Assembly (NCBI GenBank): GCA_021325635.1
Contig: JAJPGV010000034.1
Coordinates: forward strand, 248,745-312,744
Reading direction: 5' to 3'
Source of the DNA: Chloroflexota bacterium
GTDB taxonomy: Bacteria > Chloroflexota > JAJPGV01
Length of the DNA stretch: 64,000 nt
In this document: piece by piece, positions 52,314-59,965 of the stretch
Numbering within the stretch: position 1 is the stretch's first letter
Layout of the letters: every line of letters starts with the position of its first letter
Program-made: the position numbers and the translations under genes
The notes under the pieces: model-generated
The model's input: only the letters and a program-made list of their open reading frames with translations
What the model was told of the DNA's origin: nothing
Database searches by the model: none

Positions 52314-53000
52314 ATGAGCAAGCCCGGCGTCCTGGCCGATACCGATCAGCCGGAACTGGCCTTCGCAGTCCGGGTGACGGACCAGCCTGGTGTGCTGCAC
52401 GAGCTCACCGGAGTCATATCCCGACACGGCGCGAACATTGGTTATGTCGATATCACGGACCGCGGCGAGGGCAGCTCGACGACCTACTTCGAGCTGAGCG
52501 CGGTCGGGGACGCCGCGGCTCTGCTGGATGACATTCGCGCCCTGCCTCGCGTCCTGGACGTCCAGCAAACGCAGCCCTTTGACCGCATCTTCGGCAAGCG
52601 CATCATCGTCATCGGTGGCGGCGCCCAGGTGGGCTTCGTGGTCATGGGCGCCGTCAGCGAGGCAGACCGGCACAACATTCGCGGCGAGCGCATCTCCGTG
52701 GACACTATCCCGCTGGTGGGCGAGGCTGAGCTGGCCGACGCCGTGCGAGCTGTGGGCCGGCTGCCCCGGGCCAAGGTGCTGGTGCTGGCCGGCTCGATTA
52801 TGGGCGGTGAGATCGTCGCGGCAGTCAACGAGATCCGCGAGCAGGGCATCGTTGTCGTGTCCCTCAACATGGCCGGCGGCGTGCCCAAGGTCGCCGATCT
52901 CGTCGTCAGCGACCCCGTTCAGGCCGGCGTGATGGCGGTCATGATCGTGGCGAGCACGGCTAAATTCGACATCACCCGCCAGCGCGGCAAGGCCTACTAA
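52314..53000 (+). CDS. ACT-domain regulatory protein (DUF5612-like)
   Basis: 228 residues. ELAFAVRVTDQPGVLHELTGVI (shortened core PGVLHELTGVI) starts an ACT domain at about 14-75, the usual amino-acid-sensing fold. The second part (IIVIGGGAQVGFVVMGAVSEADRHNI, split here as IIVIGGGAQVGFVVMG) with IMGGEIVAAVNEI and SLNMAGGVPKVADLV forms a conserved domain of unknown function also found in archaea. A role in sensing a small metabolite is likely; the target is not visible. Confidence 0.75.
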   Translation: MSKPGVLADTDQPELAFAVRVTDQPGVLHELTGVISRHGANIGYVDITDRGEGSSTTYFELSAVGDAAALLDDIRALPRVLDVQQTQPFDRIFGKRIIVIGGGAQVGFVVMGAVSEADRHNIRGERISVDTIPLVGEAELADAVRAVGRLPRAKVLVLAGSIMGGEIVAAVNEIREQGIVVVSLNMAGGVPKVADLVVSDPVQAGVMAVMIVASTAKFDITRQRGKAY

Positions 53001-53255
53001 CCGGCGCTCATCGCCAGCCTGCGTCCGGTCGGAGTACCAGCGGGCCTCGGCCATCGTCCGACACGTGGCGCTGGCCCTTGCGGCCCCGCATCCGTTTGGT
53101 GCGAGGCAACGTCTTTCGGTGCCTCGACGCCGCCATCGACGCCATCCAACGCGTCCCCGTAACCATGTCAACCTGAACGGAGGCGGACCACACAGGTGGC
53201 CGGCGGGGCCCGGCGCGAATCACCTCCGTCGGGCCCCGCCGGCACGCGTCCGCTG
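53001..53255. terminator. Intergenic region with 14-bp hairpin between convergent genes
   Basis: GCCGGCGGGGCCCG (53199-53212) pairs exactly with 53230-53243 across a 17-base loop. It lies between the ACT gene and the convergent zinc-ribbon gene and probably ends both transcripts, although there is no T-run. No gene is seen in the rest of the stretch. Confidence 0.6.
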
Positions 53256-53438
53256 CTAGGCGGCTACGCGATCGTCTGCGGCCAGAAGCGCACGGACCTG
53301 CTCGACCGTCATTTCCTGGTGGCGGGGGCGCGCCAGGAATTCACGGCCGCATTGGAGGCAGCTCAACACCTCGCCGTCGTCTGTGGTCGTCTTGTATAGG
53401 TCGCCACCGCATTTGTCGCAGCCCTTGGGCATCCACAT
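53256..53438 (-). CDS. Small zinc-ribbon protein
   Basis: 60 residues from ATG 53438, with GAGGTGAG 6 bases upstream. CDKCGGDLYKTTTDDGEVLSC-LQC gives two CxxC pairs (residues about 7-30) for one zinc, and a helical C-terminus (MTVEQVRALLAADDR) follows. It may contact nucleic acid or another protein; no more can be said. It lies 17 bases behind the small membrane protein gene and probably shares its transcript. Confidence 0.65.
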   Translation of the reverse strand: MWMPKGCDKCGGDLYKTTTDDGEVLSCLQCGREFLARPRHQEMTVEQVRALLAADDRVAA

Positions 53439-53455
53439 AGCACTCACCTCGAAAC

Positions 53456-53599
53456 TCAGTGGAGTCTTGCCAGTTGCCAGGTGAACTGAACCGCGTCGAT
53501 CACTATCGAAAACGCTGCCGGCAGGCCCAGGGTAACGACCATCCCGGCCGCCAGAGCCATGAGCCATACCACGGCCGCGGCTCTGCTTTCGAGTGTCAT
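53456..53599 (-). CDS. Very small membrane protein
   Basis: 47 residues from ATG 53599. GAGGAA sits 7 bases upstream. One long hydrophobic segment (AAVVWLMALAAGMVVTLGLP, about 8-27, continuing into AAFSIVIDAV) should cross the membrane. It ends TWQLARLH. It precedes the zinc-ribbon gene by 17 bases on the same strand. Function unknown; composition, ribosome site and spacing support a real gene. Confidence 0.5.
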   Translation of the reverse strand: MTLESRAAAVVWLMALAAGMVVTLGLPAAFSIVIDAVQFTWQLARLH

Positions 53600-53730
53600 G
53601 CTGGTTCCTCTTTCCTGCTCTCCAGGCTAGGGCCGCATGCTGAAGATTGCCTTAACGTCCGGTAAGGGCTTGGTAAGGATTGGCCCCGCTTGCGTAGCCT
53701 GTCACGACGAGCCTTCCTATACTGGGTCGT

Positions 53731-54486
53731 ATGCGGCTGGTCTTCGAGCGGGGCAGCGAGCAGCGGCCCAAAGGCCACGCGCTCATGTATTTCAGGGATC
53801 CCGACGATCAGCGAATCCTGGCCACGTACGTGGTCATCCCGCCGATTGCCATTGACTTCGGCAAGTACCTGCCACCGATGTTCGCCGGGCAAGGCATGGC
53901 TGCCAACCTGGCGCAGGCTTCCTCTATCGTCCCGCTGCCACCAGTACCGGAGGCAGTGCCGGCTGTTAGCGGCCTCGAAGTGCTCGCTAGTCAGCGCGAC
54001 GACGATCTGGTCTACGCGGGAGAAGCCTCCGCCGGCCAGGTCGAGCAGTTGATCACCTACACCAGCGAGGCCGCCCAGCTCTACTTCCACATGTACCAGG
54101 ATTTCGCGCGCACCTTTCCGGAGACCCCGTCCCCCAGTGAGCCGGAGCGCATCGCAGGGCCTTCCGCCGAAGAGCTGACCTTTGTGCTCATGGGCGAGCG
54201 AGAGAGGCTAGCCGAGCTATCCAAGCTGGCTGGCGTCCTCCGGTACGCACTGGACGGTAATGACCAGCGCCTGGTCCAGGAGACGCAGGAGCAGATGCGG
54301 CTGCTGGCCAAGCACCTTCCCGCCAAGTACTGGCCCGAGCGGATTCTCGAATCCGCCGGCGCGCCTGGCGCCGCGGCGGCCCAGCTGTCCGAGCTCTACC
54401 TCGAGCGCTGCTACAAGCTGCTCGAGGAGGACTATTCAGCCGTGGCCCAGCTGGACGAGCGCATCAACCAGGCCATCGGCGGCTAG
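53731..54486 (+). CDS. Hypothetical cytosolic protein, unrecognised
   Basis: 251 residues. The first ~60 are beta-rich (GHALMYFRDPDDQRILATYVV, then PPIAIDFGKYLPPMF). The rest is helical: EQLITYTSEAAQLYFHMYQD, LTFVLMGERERLAELSKLAG and a C-terminal helical pair. No signal peptide or membrane helix. It appears to be a lineage-specific protein; no partner gene is adjacent. Confidence 0.6.
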   Translation: MRLVFERGSEQRPKGHALMYFRDPDDQRILATYVVIPPIAIDFGKYLPPMFAGQGMAANLAQASSIVPLPPVPEAVPAVSGLEVLASQRDDDLVYAGEASAGQVEQLITYTSEAAQLYFHMYQDFARTFPETPSPSEPERIAGPSAEELTFVLMGERERLAELSKLAGVLRYALDGNDQRLVQETQEQMRLLAKHLPAKYWPERILESAGAPGAAAAQLSELYLERCYKLLEEDYSAVAQLDERINQAIGG

Positions 54487-54518
54487 CGCCCCAGGGCAGG
54501 GCCGGCCGGAGCACCTCC

Positions 54519-55595
54519 TCAGGGCTTGCCGGTCAGCACACGGTCGGCAACGGCCTTGCCGGTGTCCATTGTGGTCGCGTTGCCGCCGAGGTCTGGGGTG
54601 AGCTGCCGGCCTGCACGAGTCGTCTCCTCCAGGGCACGCATCACCCGCGCCGCGGCCTGAGGCTCGCCAACGGTATCGAGCATCATCGCGCCGGCCCAGA
54701 TCGCGCCGATCGGGTTGGCGATCCCTTTGCCGGCGATGTCCGGCGCTGAGCCATGCACCGGCTCAAACATGGACGGCGCCTTCTTGAAGGGATCGAGGTT
54801 GGCGCTGGCCGCCGTGCCTAGGCTGCCCTGGATTGCCGCGCCGAGGTCGGTCAGGATGTCGGCAAACAGGTTGGATCCCACGACGACGTCGAGCGTCTGC
54901 GGATGCGTGACGAACCGGGCCGCCAGGGCATCCACGTGCCATTTCTCGGTCTGCACATCGGCATAGCGCTTGGCCACCTCGCTGAAGATCTCGTCCCAGA
55001 ACACCATGCTGTGCTGCAGCGCGTTGGACTTCGTGGCCGACGTGACCTTGCGGCGCTTACGGTTCCGCGCCAGCTCGAAGGCGTAGACAATGATGCGCTC
55101 CACCCCCAAGCGCGTGAAGACGCCGCTCTGGATAGCCACTTCCATGGGAGTGCCGGCTTGGGCCCGTCCGCCAACCCCGGAATACTCGCCCTCGGTGTTC
55201 TCGCGCACGCAGACGAAATCGATGTCTTGCGGTCCGCGCCCGGCGAGGGGCGATTGGAGGCCATCCAGGAGCCTTACCGGCCGCAGGTTGACGTACTGGT
55301 TGAACGCCTGCCGAATGGGCAGCAGCAGCTCCCACAGCGAGACGTGGTCCGGAACGCCCGGATAGCCTACGGCGCCCAGATAGATAGCCTCGAAGTCGCG
55401 CAAGGTTGTGAGGAAGTCGGCCGGGGCCATGCGGCCCCGTTCCAGGTAGTGCCTGCAGCCCCACGGAAACTCCTGGTACTCGAGCTGAAAGCCACCGTCA
55501 GCATGAGCGGCCGCATCCAAAACTCGGCGCCCTTCGGCGATCACCTCGGCGCCAATGCCGTCGCCCGGAATGACCGCTACCCGATGAACGCGCAC
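54519..55595 (-). CDS. Tartrate/D-malate/isopropylmalate dehydrogenase family protein
   Basis: 358 residues. IPGDGIGAEVIAEGRRVLD is the family start. Substrate-binding Arg/Tyr/Lys positions are present (VRENTEGEYSG, KSNALQHSM), and SMFEPVHGSAPDIAGKGIANP is the signature. The Trp-rich N-terminal region and FVCVRENTEGEYSGVGGR favour tartrate or D-malate dehydrogenase over LeuB. It would oxidise and decarboxylate the hydroxyacid with NAD. It stands alone, divergent from a SWIM-type gene. Confidence 0.85.
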   Translation of the reverse strand: MRVHRVAVIPGDGIGAEVIAEGRRVLDAAAHADGGFQLEYQEFPWGCRHYLERGRMAPADFLTTLRDFEAIYLGAVGYPGVPDHVSLWELLLPIRQAFNQYVNLRPVRLLDGLQSPLAGRGPQDIDFVCVRENTEGEYSGVGGRAQAGTPMEVAIQSGVFTRLGVERIIVYAFELARNRKRRKVTSATKSNALQHSMVFWDEIFSEVAKRYADVQTEKWHVDALAARFVTHPQTLDVVVGSNLFADILTDLGAAIQGSLGTAASANLDPFKKAPSMFEPVHGSAPDIAGKGIANPIGAIWAGAMMLDTVGEPQAAARVMRALEETTRAGRQLTPDLGGNATTMDTGKAVADRVLTGKP

Positions 55596-55638
55596 CGCCG
55601 GGATTATAGGGGCCCCAGGAGGGCGCTATCGTTGCACC

Positions 55639-55938
55639 ATGGCTCCGTTCCGCTCGCAGCCCTATCCGGTCGACCTGTACCAGCCTGGCGCGGTTGACGC
55701 CACGCGCTTCCAGGTGACGTTCACCGATCGTAAGGGTGAGTTGGCCCTCGTCGCCGGCGGCGAGGTCAGCTACACGACCGGGGCTCGGAGCTGCACCTGT
55801 GTCGACTTCACCCTGGGCGACAAGGTGTGCCTGCACATTCGGGCCCGAGAGCGCGCCTTCCGCCGTTTCGCCCGCGAATATCGCCTGCAGCTTCCATCGC
55901 CGCCCCGTCCCCTATGGGCCGAAGACATCGGCGAGTAG
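55639..55938 (+). CDS. Small SWIM-type zinc finger protein
   Basis: 99 residues. SCTCVDFTLGDKVCLHI at about 51-67 gives CxC followed by CxH, the SWIM zinc motif, which binds DNA or proteins. The N-terminal half forms beta strands (FQVTFTDRKGELALVAGGEVSY) and the C-terminus a basic helix (IRARERAFRRFAREYRL). A standalone SWIM protein of this size is of unknown role. It ends 2 bases from the convergent membrane protein gene. Confidence 0.65.
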   Translation: MAPFRSQPYPVDLYQPGAVDATRFQVTFTDRKGELALVAGGEVSYTTGARSCTCVDFTLGDKVCLHIRARERAFRRFAREYRLQLPSPPRPLWAEDIGE

Positions 55939-55939
55939 G

Positions 55940-56248
55940 CTACGCCGTGCGGGTGTAATAGCGCAGGGTCAAATAGGCTCCCAGCGCAGCACCCAGCAAG
56001 AAGAACAAACCGCTCTGGCTGATGCTGAACAGCAGCACGATGGCCAGCACACGCTGCAGGAACAGGATTCCCGCGATGACGGCCACGATCAGGCAGATGG
56101 CGCCCAGGTTCTGCGCCTTACGTCCGTAATAGGTCTCCGAAACCGCTCGGAAATGTCCCTGCCGCACCGCCCGCCAGCCCGTTATCCCTAGAGCGATGAC
56201 GGCCGCCAGCCAAATGGCTCCGCTGATGAAATCATTCAGGGCAAACAT
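55940..56248 (-). CDS. Small three-helix membrane protein
   Basis: 102 residues with helices at about 10-24 (AIWLAAVIALGITGW), 48-72 and 77-95, and a short cytoplasmic loop containing RQGHFRAVSETYYGRKAQ. No family is recognised. The heptanucleotide repeat lies just upstream of its start codon and could affect its promoter. Confidence 0.55.
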   Translation of the reverse strand: MFALNDFISGAIWLAAVIALGITGWRAVRQGHFRAVSETYYGRKAQNLGAICLIVAVIAGILFLQRVLAIVLLFSISQSGLFFLLGAALGAYLTLRYYTRTA

Positions 56249-56272
56249 GCAGTGTGAGAAGGATAGCGGGGA

Positions 56273-56461
56273 GGGTCGAGGGTTCAGGGTTCAGGGTTCA
56301 GGGTTGAGGGTTGAGGGTTGAGGGTCGAGGGTTGAGGGTCGAGGGTTGAGGGTCGAGGGTTGAGGGTCGAGGGTTGAGGGTCGAGGGTTGAGGGTCGAGG
56401 GTCCAGGGTTGAGGGTCGAGGGTTGAGGGTCTCGGGTTCAGGGCTTGGGGTTTGGGGATTG
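56273..56461 (+). repeat. Heptanucleotide tandem repeat, about 27 units
   Basis: Units of GGGTTGA, GGGTCGA and GGGTTCA follow each other in phase every 7 bases, alternating GGGTTGA/GGGTCGA in the middle; the last units degenerate (GGGCTTG, GGGTTTG). The plus strand therefore has GGG every seventh base, strongly suited to G-quadruplex formation. It fills the gap between two minus-strand genes. Confidence 0.92.
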
Positions 56462-56465
56462 GGGG

Positions 56466-56972
56466 TTAGTGGTAGATGGCGATTCCGGCGACGGCGGCGC
56501 CGCCAATCAGCACCAGGGGATGCAGCCTGAATCTCGCGGTGGCGATGAAGCCCAGCAGGCCCGCGGCCCACTCCGCCACGTTCGTGGAGCTCCCGCGGAC
56601 GATCTGCCAGGAGGTGAAGCCCAGCAGGCCGGCCAGCGCCATGCTCAGCATGAGCAAAGCGTTGTCCGTGCGCCGCAAATGGGCTACGCGCAGGTACCAC
56701 ACCAGGATGATCAGGATGCTGAACGGCGGGATGATCAGGGCGGCAGTCGCTGCCAAGGCCCCTGACAGCCCCCCAACCTCATACCCCAGGCTCACCATGT
56801 ACAGGCCGTTGGGCCCCGGACTCAGGCGGGCCACCGCCAGCGCCTGGCCGAAGACGTCTTCGCTCACCCCGCGCGATACCAGGTCCTGGTGCAGCGTGGG
56901 CAGCCCTCCCAGGCCGCCGAATGACAGCGACGAAGCCTTCAGGAACAGCAGGAACACCAGCAGCGGGTTCAT
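56466..56972 (-). CDS. Chromate transporter, second half protein (CHR family)
   Basis: 168 residues with about five membrane helices. LKASSLSFGGLGGLPTLHQDL is the CHR-domain start, and ARLSPGPNGLYMVSLGYEVGG the conserved loop. Its ATG overlaps the stop of the first-half gene (ATGA). Two separate short CHR proteins together form one exporter of chromate or a related oxyanion. The stop touches the heptanucleotide repeat. Confidence 0.82.
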   Translation of the reverse strand: MNPLLVFLLFLKASSLSFGGLGGLPTLHQDLVSRGVSEDVFGQALAVARLSPGPNGLYMVSLGYEVGGLSGALAATAALIIPPFSILIILVWYLRVAHLRRTDNALLMLSMALAGLLGFTSWQIVRGSSTNVAEWAAGLLGFIATARFRLHPLVLIGGAAVAGIAIYH

Positions 56973-57601
56973 GCCGGCAGCAGTATCACCCCTGCCAGGA
57001 TGGCGCTCGCCATCACCAGCGGCACCGGCGCCCGAACCACGCCCACCAGCAGGGAGCAGATGAGCACGATGCACCCCTGTCCCAGCAGCCACAGCCACTT
57101 CCGCACGCTTGGGCTCGGGAGCTCCGGACCCCACATCTGCAAAGCGATGCCCATCGTCATGCCTCCCGTCAGCGGGATGATCAACCGCAGCGCATCTTCC
57201 ACAAAGCGGTTGCCAATGACCGCGACCAGGACAGCCGTCATGCCGATGGTCACCGTGACCGAGGGCAGCAGGAAGCCACACAGGGCTACGGGAATGCCGC
57301 GCCAGCCGGCGAATCGCCGCCCGAAGATGATCACCTGAGCGATCTGGTTGATGCCCAACGACAGCTTGCTGAGCTGCCACAGGCGCTGATACTCGCGTTC
57401 GTCCAACCAGCCATTGCGCCAGACGAGCTCCTTGCGCAGCAGCAGCTGGCTGGCCGTGCCTCCTCCAAAGGACAGACCCCCCACCCTGGCAAAAGCAAGG
57501 AACAGCTGCAGCAGGGTTGGTTGGCTACGGGGCGCCGAAGCCTGCTCGCCGCGATCCGTCGAGCCCTGCTCAGATCCGGAAAGCGCCGCCGGTCCTGACA
57601 A
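56969..57601 (-). CDS. Chromate transporter, first half protein (CHR family)
   Basis: 210 residues from a TTG start; the first ~25 are hydrophilic. FARVGGLSFGGGTASQLLL and SKLSLGINQIAQVIIFGRRFAGWRG (core SLGINQIAQVIIFG) correspond to the CHR motifs, and about six membrane helices follow. It pairs with the coupled second-half gene. The sequences of the two halves differ clearly, as in known split CHR transporters, so this is not a recent duplication. Confidence 0.82.
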   Translation of the reverse strand: MSGPAALSGSEQGSTDRGEQASAPRSQPTLLQLFLAFARVGGLSFGGGTASQLLLRKELVWRNGWLDEREYQRLWQLSKLSLGINQIAQVIIFGRRFAGWRGIPVALCGFLLPSVTVTIGMTAVLVAVIGNRFVEDALRLIIPLTGGMTMGIALQMWGPELPSPSVRKWLWLLGQGCIVLICSLLVGVVRAPVPLVMASAILAGVILLPA

Positions 57602-57607
57602 AGCTTC

Positions 57608-58129
57608 TCACGACGCCTCTTCCTCACTAGCCTCGGCCGGCTCGCCCTCGTAGCCCAGAGCCATGAGGTAGCCCCGCGCGCGCTCCGCCAGCGGATAGCG
57701 GTTCACCAGCTCCCAGAAGCGCGGCCCATGCCCGCCATACACGAGGTGCGACAGTTCGTGGACGATAACGTAGTCCTCCACCCACCGCGGCAGCTTGGCC
57801 AAGCGCCGGCTGATGCGAATGGCGCCGGTTGATGGTGTGCAGCTTCCGTGCAGCGTGCGCTGGTTGTCCACGTAGATGATGCTGGTGATGCTCAGCTTGC
57901 CATCGAAATAGCGCATGTTCAGCCGCTGTGCCCGTGCGTGCAGCTCATCGTCGCCATGGCGAGCGCCCTTCAGGCGGGCCCGCTCCACACGATCCGCCAT
58001 GCGCTTCACCCACTCTTGCTCTTGAGCCTTGCTCAGGCGAGCGGGGATGGTGACCACGAGGGTATCACCCCGAACGACGGCAGAAATTGTCCTGGTGCGG
58101 CGGCTGCTGCGGATAACTTCCACGTCCAC
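57608..58129 (-). CDS. YgjP/M48-like metallopeptidase domain protein
   Basis: 173 residues. VIVHELSHLVYGGHGPRFW (about 125-143) contains HExxH, and the following HGPRFW segment is the third-ligand region of the YgjP family. The N-terminus (RSSRRTRTISAVVRGDTLVV) matches the same family. Substrate unknown; a cytosolic zinc protease or accessory of nucleases is usually proposed. It is 6 bases upstream of the chromate transporter pair's start, on the same strand. Confidence 0.85.
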   Translation of the reverse strand: MDVEVIRSSRRTRTISAVVRGDTLVVTIPARLSKAQEQEWVKRMADRVERARLKGARHGDDELHARAQRLNMRYFDGKLSITSIIYVDNQRTLHGSCTPSTGAIRISRRLAKLPRWVEDYVIVHELSHLVYGGHGPRFWELVNRYPLAERARGYLMALGYEGEPAEASEEEAS

Positions 58130-58176
58130 TGCCGGAATCGTATCAGCGGACCTTGGACGAACAGAGCGAGCTGGAG

Positions 58177-58365
58177 CTAGCTGGCAGCCGGCGGCTTGCC
58201 AGCCGGCTGATCCTCCTCACCATCATGTTTGGCGGCCTTCTTGAACTCGCTGAGGCCCTGCCCCATGCCTCTGGCCAAACCCGGAATACTCTTGGCGCCA
58301 AAGAGCAGCAGCACGATGACCAGGATGATGATCAGCTCGGGCAGATGGCCCGCGAAGCCAAACAT
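58177..58365 (-). CDS. tatA: Sec-independent protein translocase subunit TatA
   Basis: 62 residues. [20 protein letters not shown] is the single membrane helix with the [17 protein letters not shown] hinge and amphipathic helix (core [17 protein letters not shown]), then an acidic tail. It forms the pore of the Tat export system, which would carry the sulfite-oxidase-like protein at 38 kb. No tatC is in the window. The flavin reductase gene ends 17 bases upstream. Confidence 0.92.
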   Translation of the reverse strand: MFGFAGHLPELIIILVIVLLLFGAKSIPGLARGMGQGLSEFKKAAKHDGEEDQPAGKPPAAS

Positions 58366-58382
58366 GTCGCCCGAAGCTTAGC

Positions 58383-59666
58383 TCACTCGACGCTGGCTTC
58401 TTCGAGGTCCGCTTCGCGAGAGCCCGCCGCCGGGCCAAGGTCCAGCAGCGCCGCGCGATCATCGTTCAGGATCTCGCGCCGTTCCTTCACGACCTGCATC
58501 AGCGGCGTGCGCGACTTCGCCGCCGAACCGATCAGTACGCCGCCCACCAGCAGGTGCTCGTGGAAGAACAGGCGCTTATAGGCGAAGCTGTCCATGTCGT
58601 ACTGCACCAGCGAATCGAGCATCGGCTGATCGCTCGGGGTGCTGCCGAACACCGTGATTTTGGAATCGAACAGGGTGCTGGTATAGGTCGGCACGTGCTG
58701 GAACGGCTGGCGATCGCCGGGATGCTCGCACATCATGTTCAGCGCCGCCAAACGCCCCTGCAGGCCCGCGCTCTCCCAGGTGCCGATGGTGTTGTAGATG
58801 TGCAGGTACATGTCGTAGAACTCGGCGCAATCGCCGGCGGCGTACACCCCCGGAACGTTCGTCTCTAGGAACCGATCGGTCAAGATGCCGCGATGGATGT
58901 GGATATCCGTTCCACGGCAGACCCGCGTATTCAGCCGTAGCCCAAGACCACAGCCGACCAGGTCCGCCGCGATGCGCTGCTTGCTCTTCGTCCAGGCCGC
59001 TACAACGTGGTTGCCCTTAGCGTCTACCTGCCCAGGCTCGTCGCCGTAGATGATGCTCACGTCGTGCCTGGCGGCCAGCTTCTCCACCATCTGCCCACCC
59101 ACGTCGTCCAGCACCTGGCGGAGGAAGCGCGGGCCGCGCATGACCCAGGTCGTAAGGATGCCCCGTGATGCGAAGCCCTCCGTGAGCTCGTAGGAGATGT
59201 AGCTGCCGCCGAACGTCACCGCGTGCTTGGCCCTGCTGGCGATCTCGAGGATCTCATTGGTGTCGTCGAGCGTCTGGAAATAGCAGACTCCCCTTGCCTC
59301 TGCTCCGGGCGCATCAAGGTGGTTGGGCGTGCCACCCACGGCCAGCAGCAGCGCATCGTACGGATAAGACTCGCCGTTACTGGCGTGGACAACTTTGTTG
59401 CTCGTATCGAGCGCTTCGGCCCTGGTGTTGAGCAGAAGCTCGATGCCGCGCTGCTGATGCTGCTCGACCGTGCGCATGAGCACCTTCTTCTCGGTGACCT
59501 TGAGCTTCAGGTATGGCGGCAGCGCGACGCGATTGTAGAGCGGGTATGGCTCCTCGGCAATGAGAACGACGCGCGCGTTCTGGTCGTTCTTACGAATCGT
59601 CTCGGCGGCGCTTGTGCCGGCGATTCCGTTCCCGATTATGACGTACGACCGGCGACCGTTGACCAC
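58383..59666 (-). CDS. FAD/NAD(P)-dependent oxidoreductase (nitrite/rubredoxin reductase type)
   Basis: 427 residues. VIIGNGIAGTSAAETIRK binds FAD, YPYDALLLAVGG and GVYAAGDCAEF are the second FAD contacts. The NAD-binding loop reads VTFGGSYISYELTEG, with Ser/Tyr where GxGxxG glycines are usual, so its cofactor use may differ. The C-terminal domain (about 340-400) resembles the NirB/rubredoxin reductase end. It likely passes electrons to an iron-sulfur partner not seen nearby. It is divergent from the greA leader. Confidence 0.82.
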   Translation of the reverse strand: MVNGRRSYVIIGNGIAGTSAAETIRKNDQNARVVLIAEEPYPLYNRVALPPYLKLKVTEKKVLMRTVEQHQQRGIELLLNTRAEALDTSNKVVHASNGESYPYDALLLAVGGTPNHLDAPGAEARGVCYFQTLDDTNEILEIASRAKHAVTFGGSYISYELTEGFASRGILTTWVMRGPRFLRQVLDDVGGQMVEKLAARHDVSIIYGDEPGQVDAKGNHVVAAWTKSKQRIAADLVGCGLGLRLNTRVCRGTDIHIHRGILTDRFLETNVPGVYAAGDCAEFYDMYLHIYNTIGTWESAGLQGRLAALNMMCEHPGDRQPFQHVPTYTSTLFDSKITVFGSTPSDQPMLDSLVQYDMDSFAYKRLFFHEHLLVGGVLIGSAAKSRTPLMQVVKERREILNDDRAALLDLGPAAGSREADLEEASVE

Positions 59667-59720
59667 CGCAGATCAGCATACAACGACCTCGGGGCTGGCC
59701 CAGACCGGCTTCTCGAAAAC

Positions 59721-59750
59721 TTGCCGGCGCATCGCTGCCACCTCTATACT
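59721..59750 (+). promoter_or_regulatory. greA: Probable sigma-70-type promoter of the greA leader
   Basis: TTGCCG (59721-59726) and TATACT (59745-59750) are 18 bases apart, a normal housekeeping promoter. Transcription would begin near 59757, about 200 bases before greA. The divergent flavin reductase gene starts about 55 bases upstream. Confidence 0.6.
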
Positions 59751-59774
59751 CTCCAACGGAAGAAAGGAGGTGAT

Positions 59775-59879
59775 GTGGAGTGGATTGTGATAGTTGCTGC
59801 GGCAACGATACGGCCGCTGTCAACCACCGCTCCGAGGTCTTTCATGCATAAACCTTCACGGATGGTGGTTCGCCGGTAA
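59775..59879 (+). CDS. Possible leader peptide before greA (two overlapping candidate frames)
   Basis: AAAGGAGGTGAT at 59763-59774 is a complete anti-Shine-Dalgarno complement, so something short is almost certainly translated here. GTG 59775 gives a 34-residue basic peptide (VEWIVIVAAATIRPL to VVRR). GTG 59780, with better spacing (9 bases), gives a 23-residue peptide, VDCDSCCGND to VFHA, ending TAA at 59849-59851, with three Cys in its first seven residues. A third frame, ATG 59773, stops after five codons. The Cys-rich frame would suit sensing of cysteine or tRNA-Cys supply. Which frame is real cannot be decided from sequence. Confidence 0.45.
   Translation: MEWIVIVAAATIRPLSTTAPRSFMHKPSRMVVRR
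59822..59870 (+). promoter_or_regulatory. greA: Structured RNA stem in the greA leader
   Basis: Three nested helices pair in order: AACCACC (59822-59828) with GGTGGTT (59864-59870), TCCG (59831-59834) with CGGA (59859-59862), and AGGT (59835-59838) with ACCT (59852-59855), leaving a 13-base loop. The stem overlaps the candidate leader peptide and precedes the terminator, so ribosome movement could change its folding. Confidence 0.5.
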
Positions 59880-59901
59880 TTATCAGTTGCCGTGCAACCG
59901 G

Positions 59902-59936
59902 AAATCAGAGAGCGGACGCTGTCCGCTCTCTGATTT
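59902..59936 (+). terminator. greA: Intrinsic terminator / attenuator upstream of greA
   Basis: AAATCAGAGAGCGGAC (59902-59917) pairs exactly with 59921-59936 around loop GCT, followed by TTATTTG. A 16-bp perfect stem with a T-run 30 bases before greA will stop most leader transcripts unless antitermination occurs. Confidence 0.85.
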
Positions 59937-59965
59937 TTATTTGACGACAATTGGAGGACTCGACC

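Noticed and set aside
56273-56461. The repeat array as a CRISPR
   Set aside because: Units are 7 bases with no spacers, and no cas gene is present.
59223-59879. A 218-codon plus-strand frame opposite the flavin reductase running into the greA leader
   Set aside because: It is antisense to a well-supported gene; only its last 34 codons follow a ribosome site and are reported separately.
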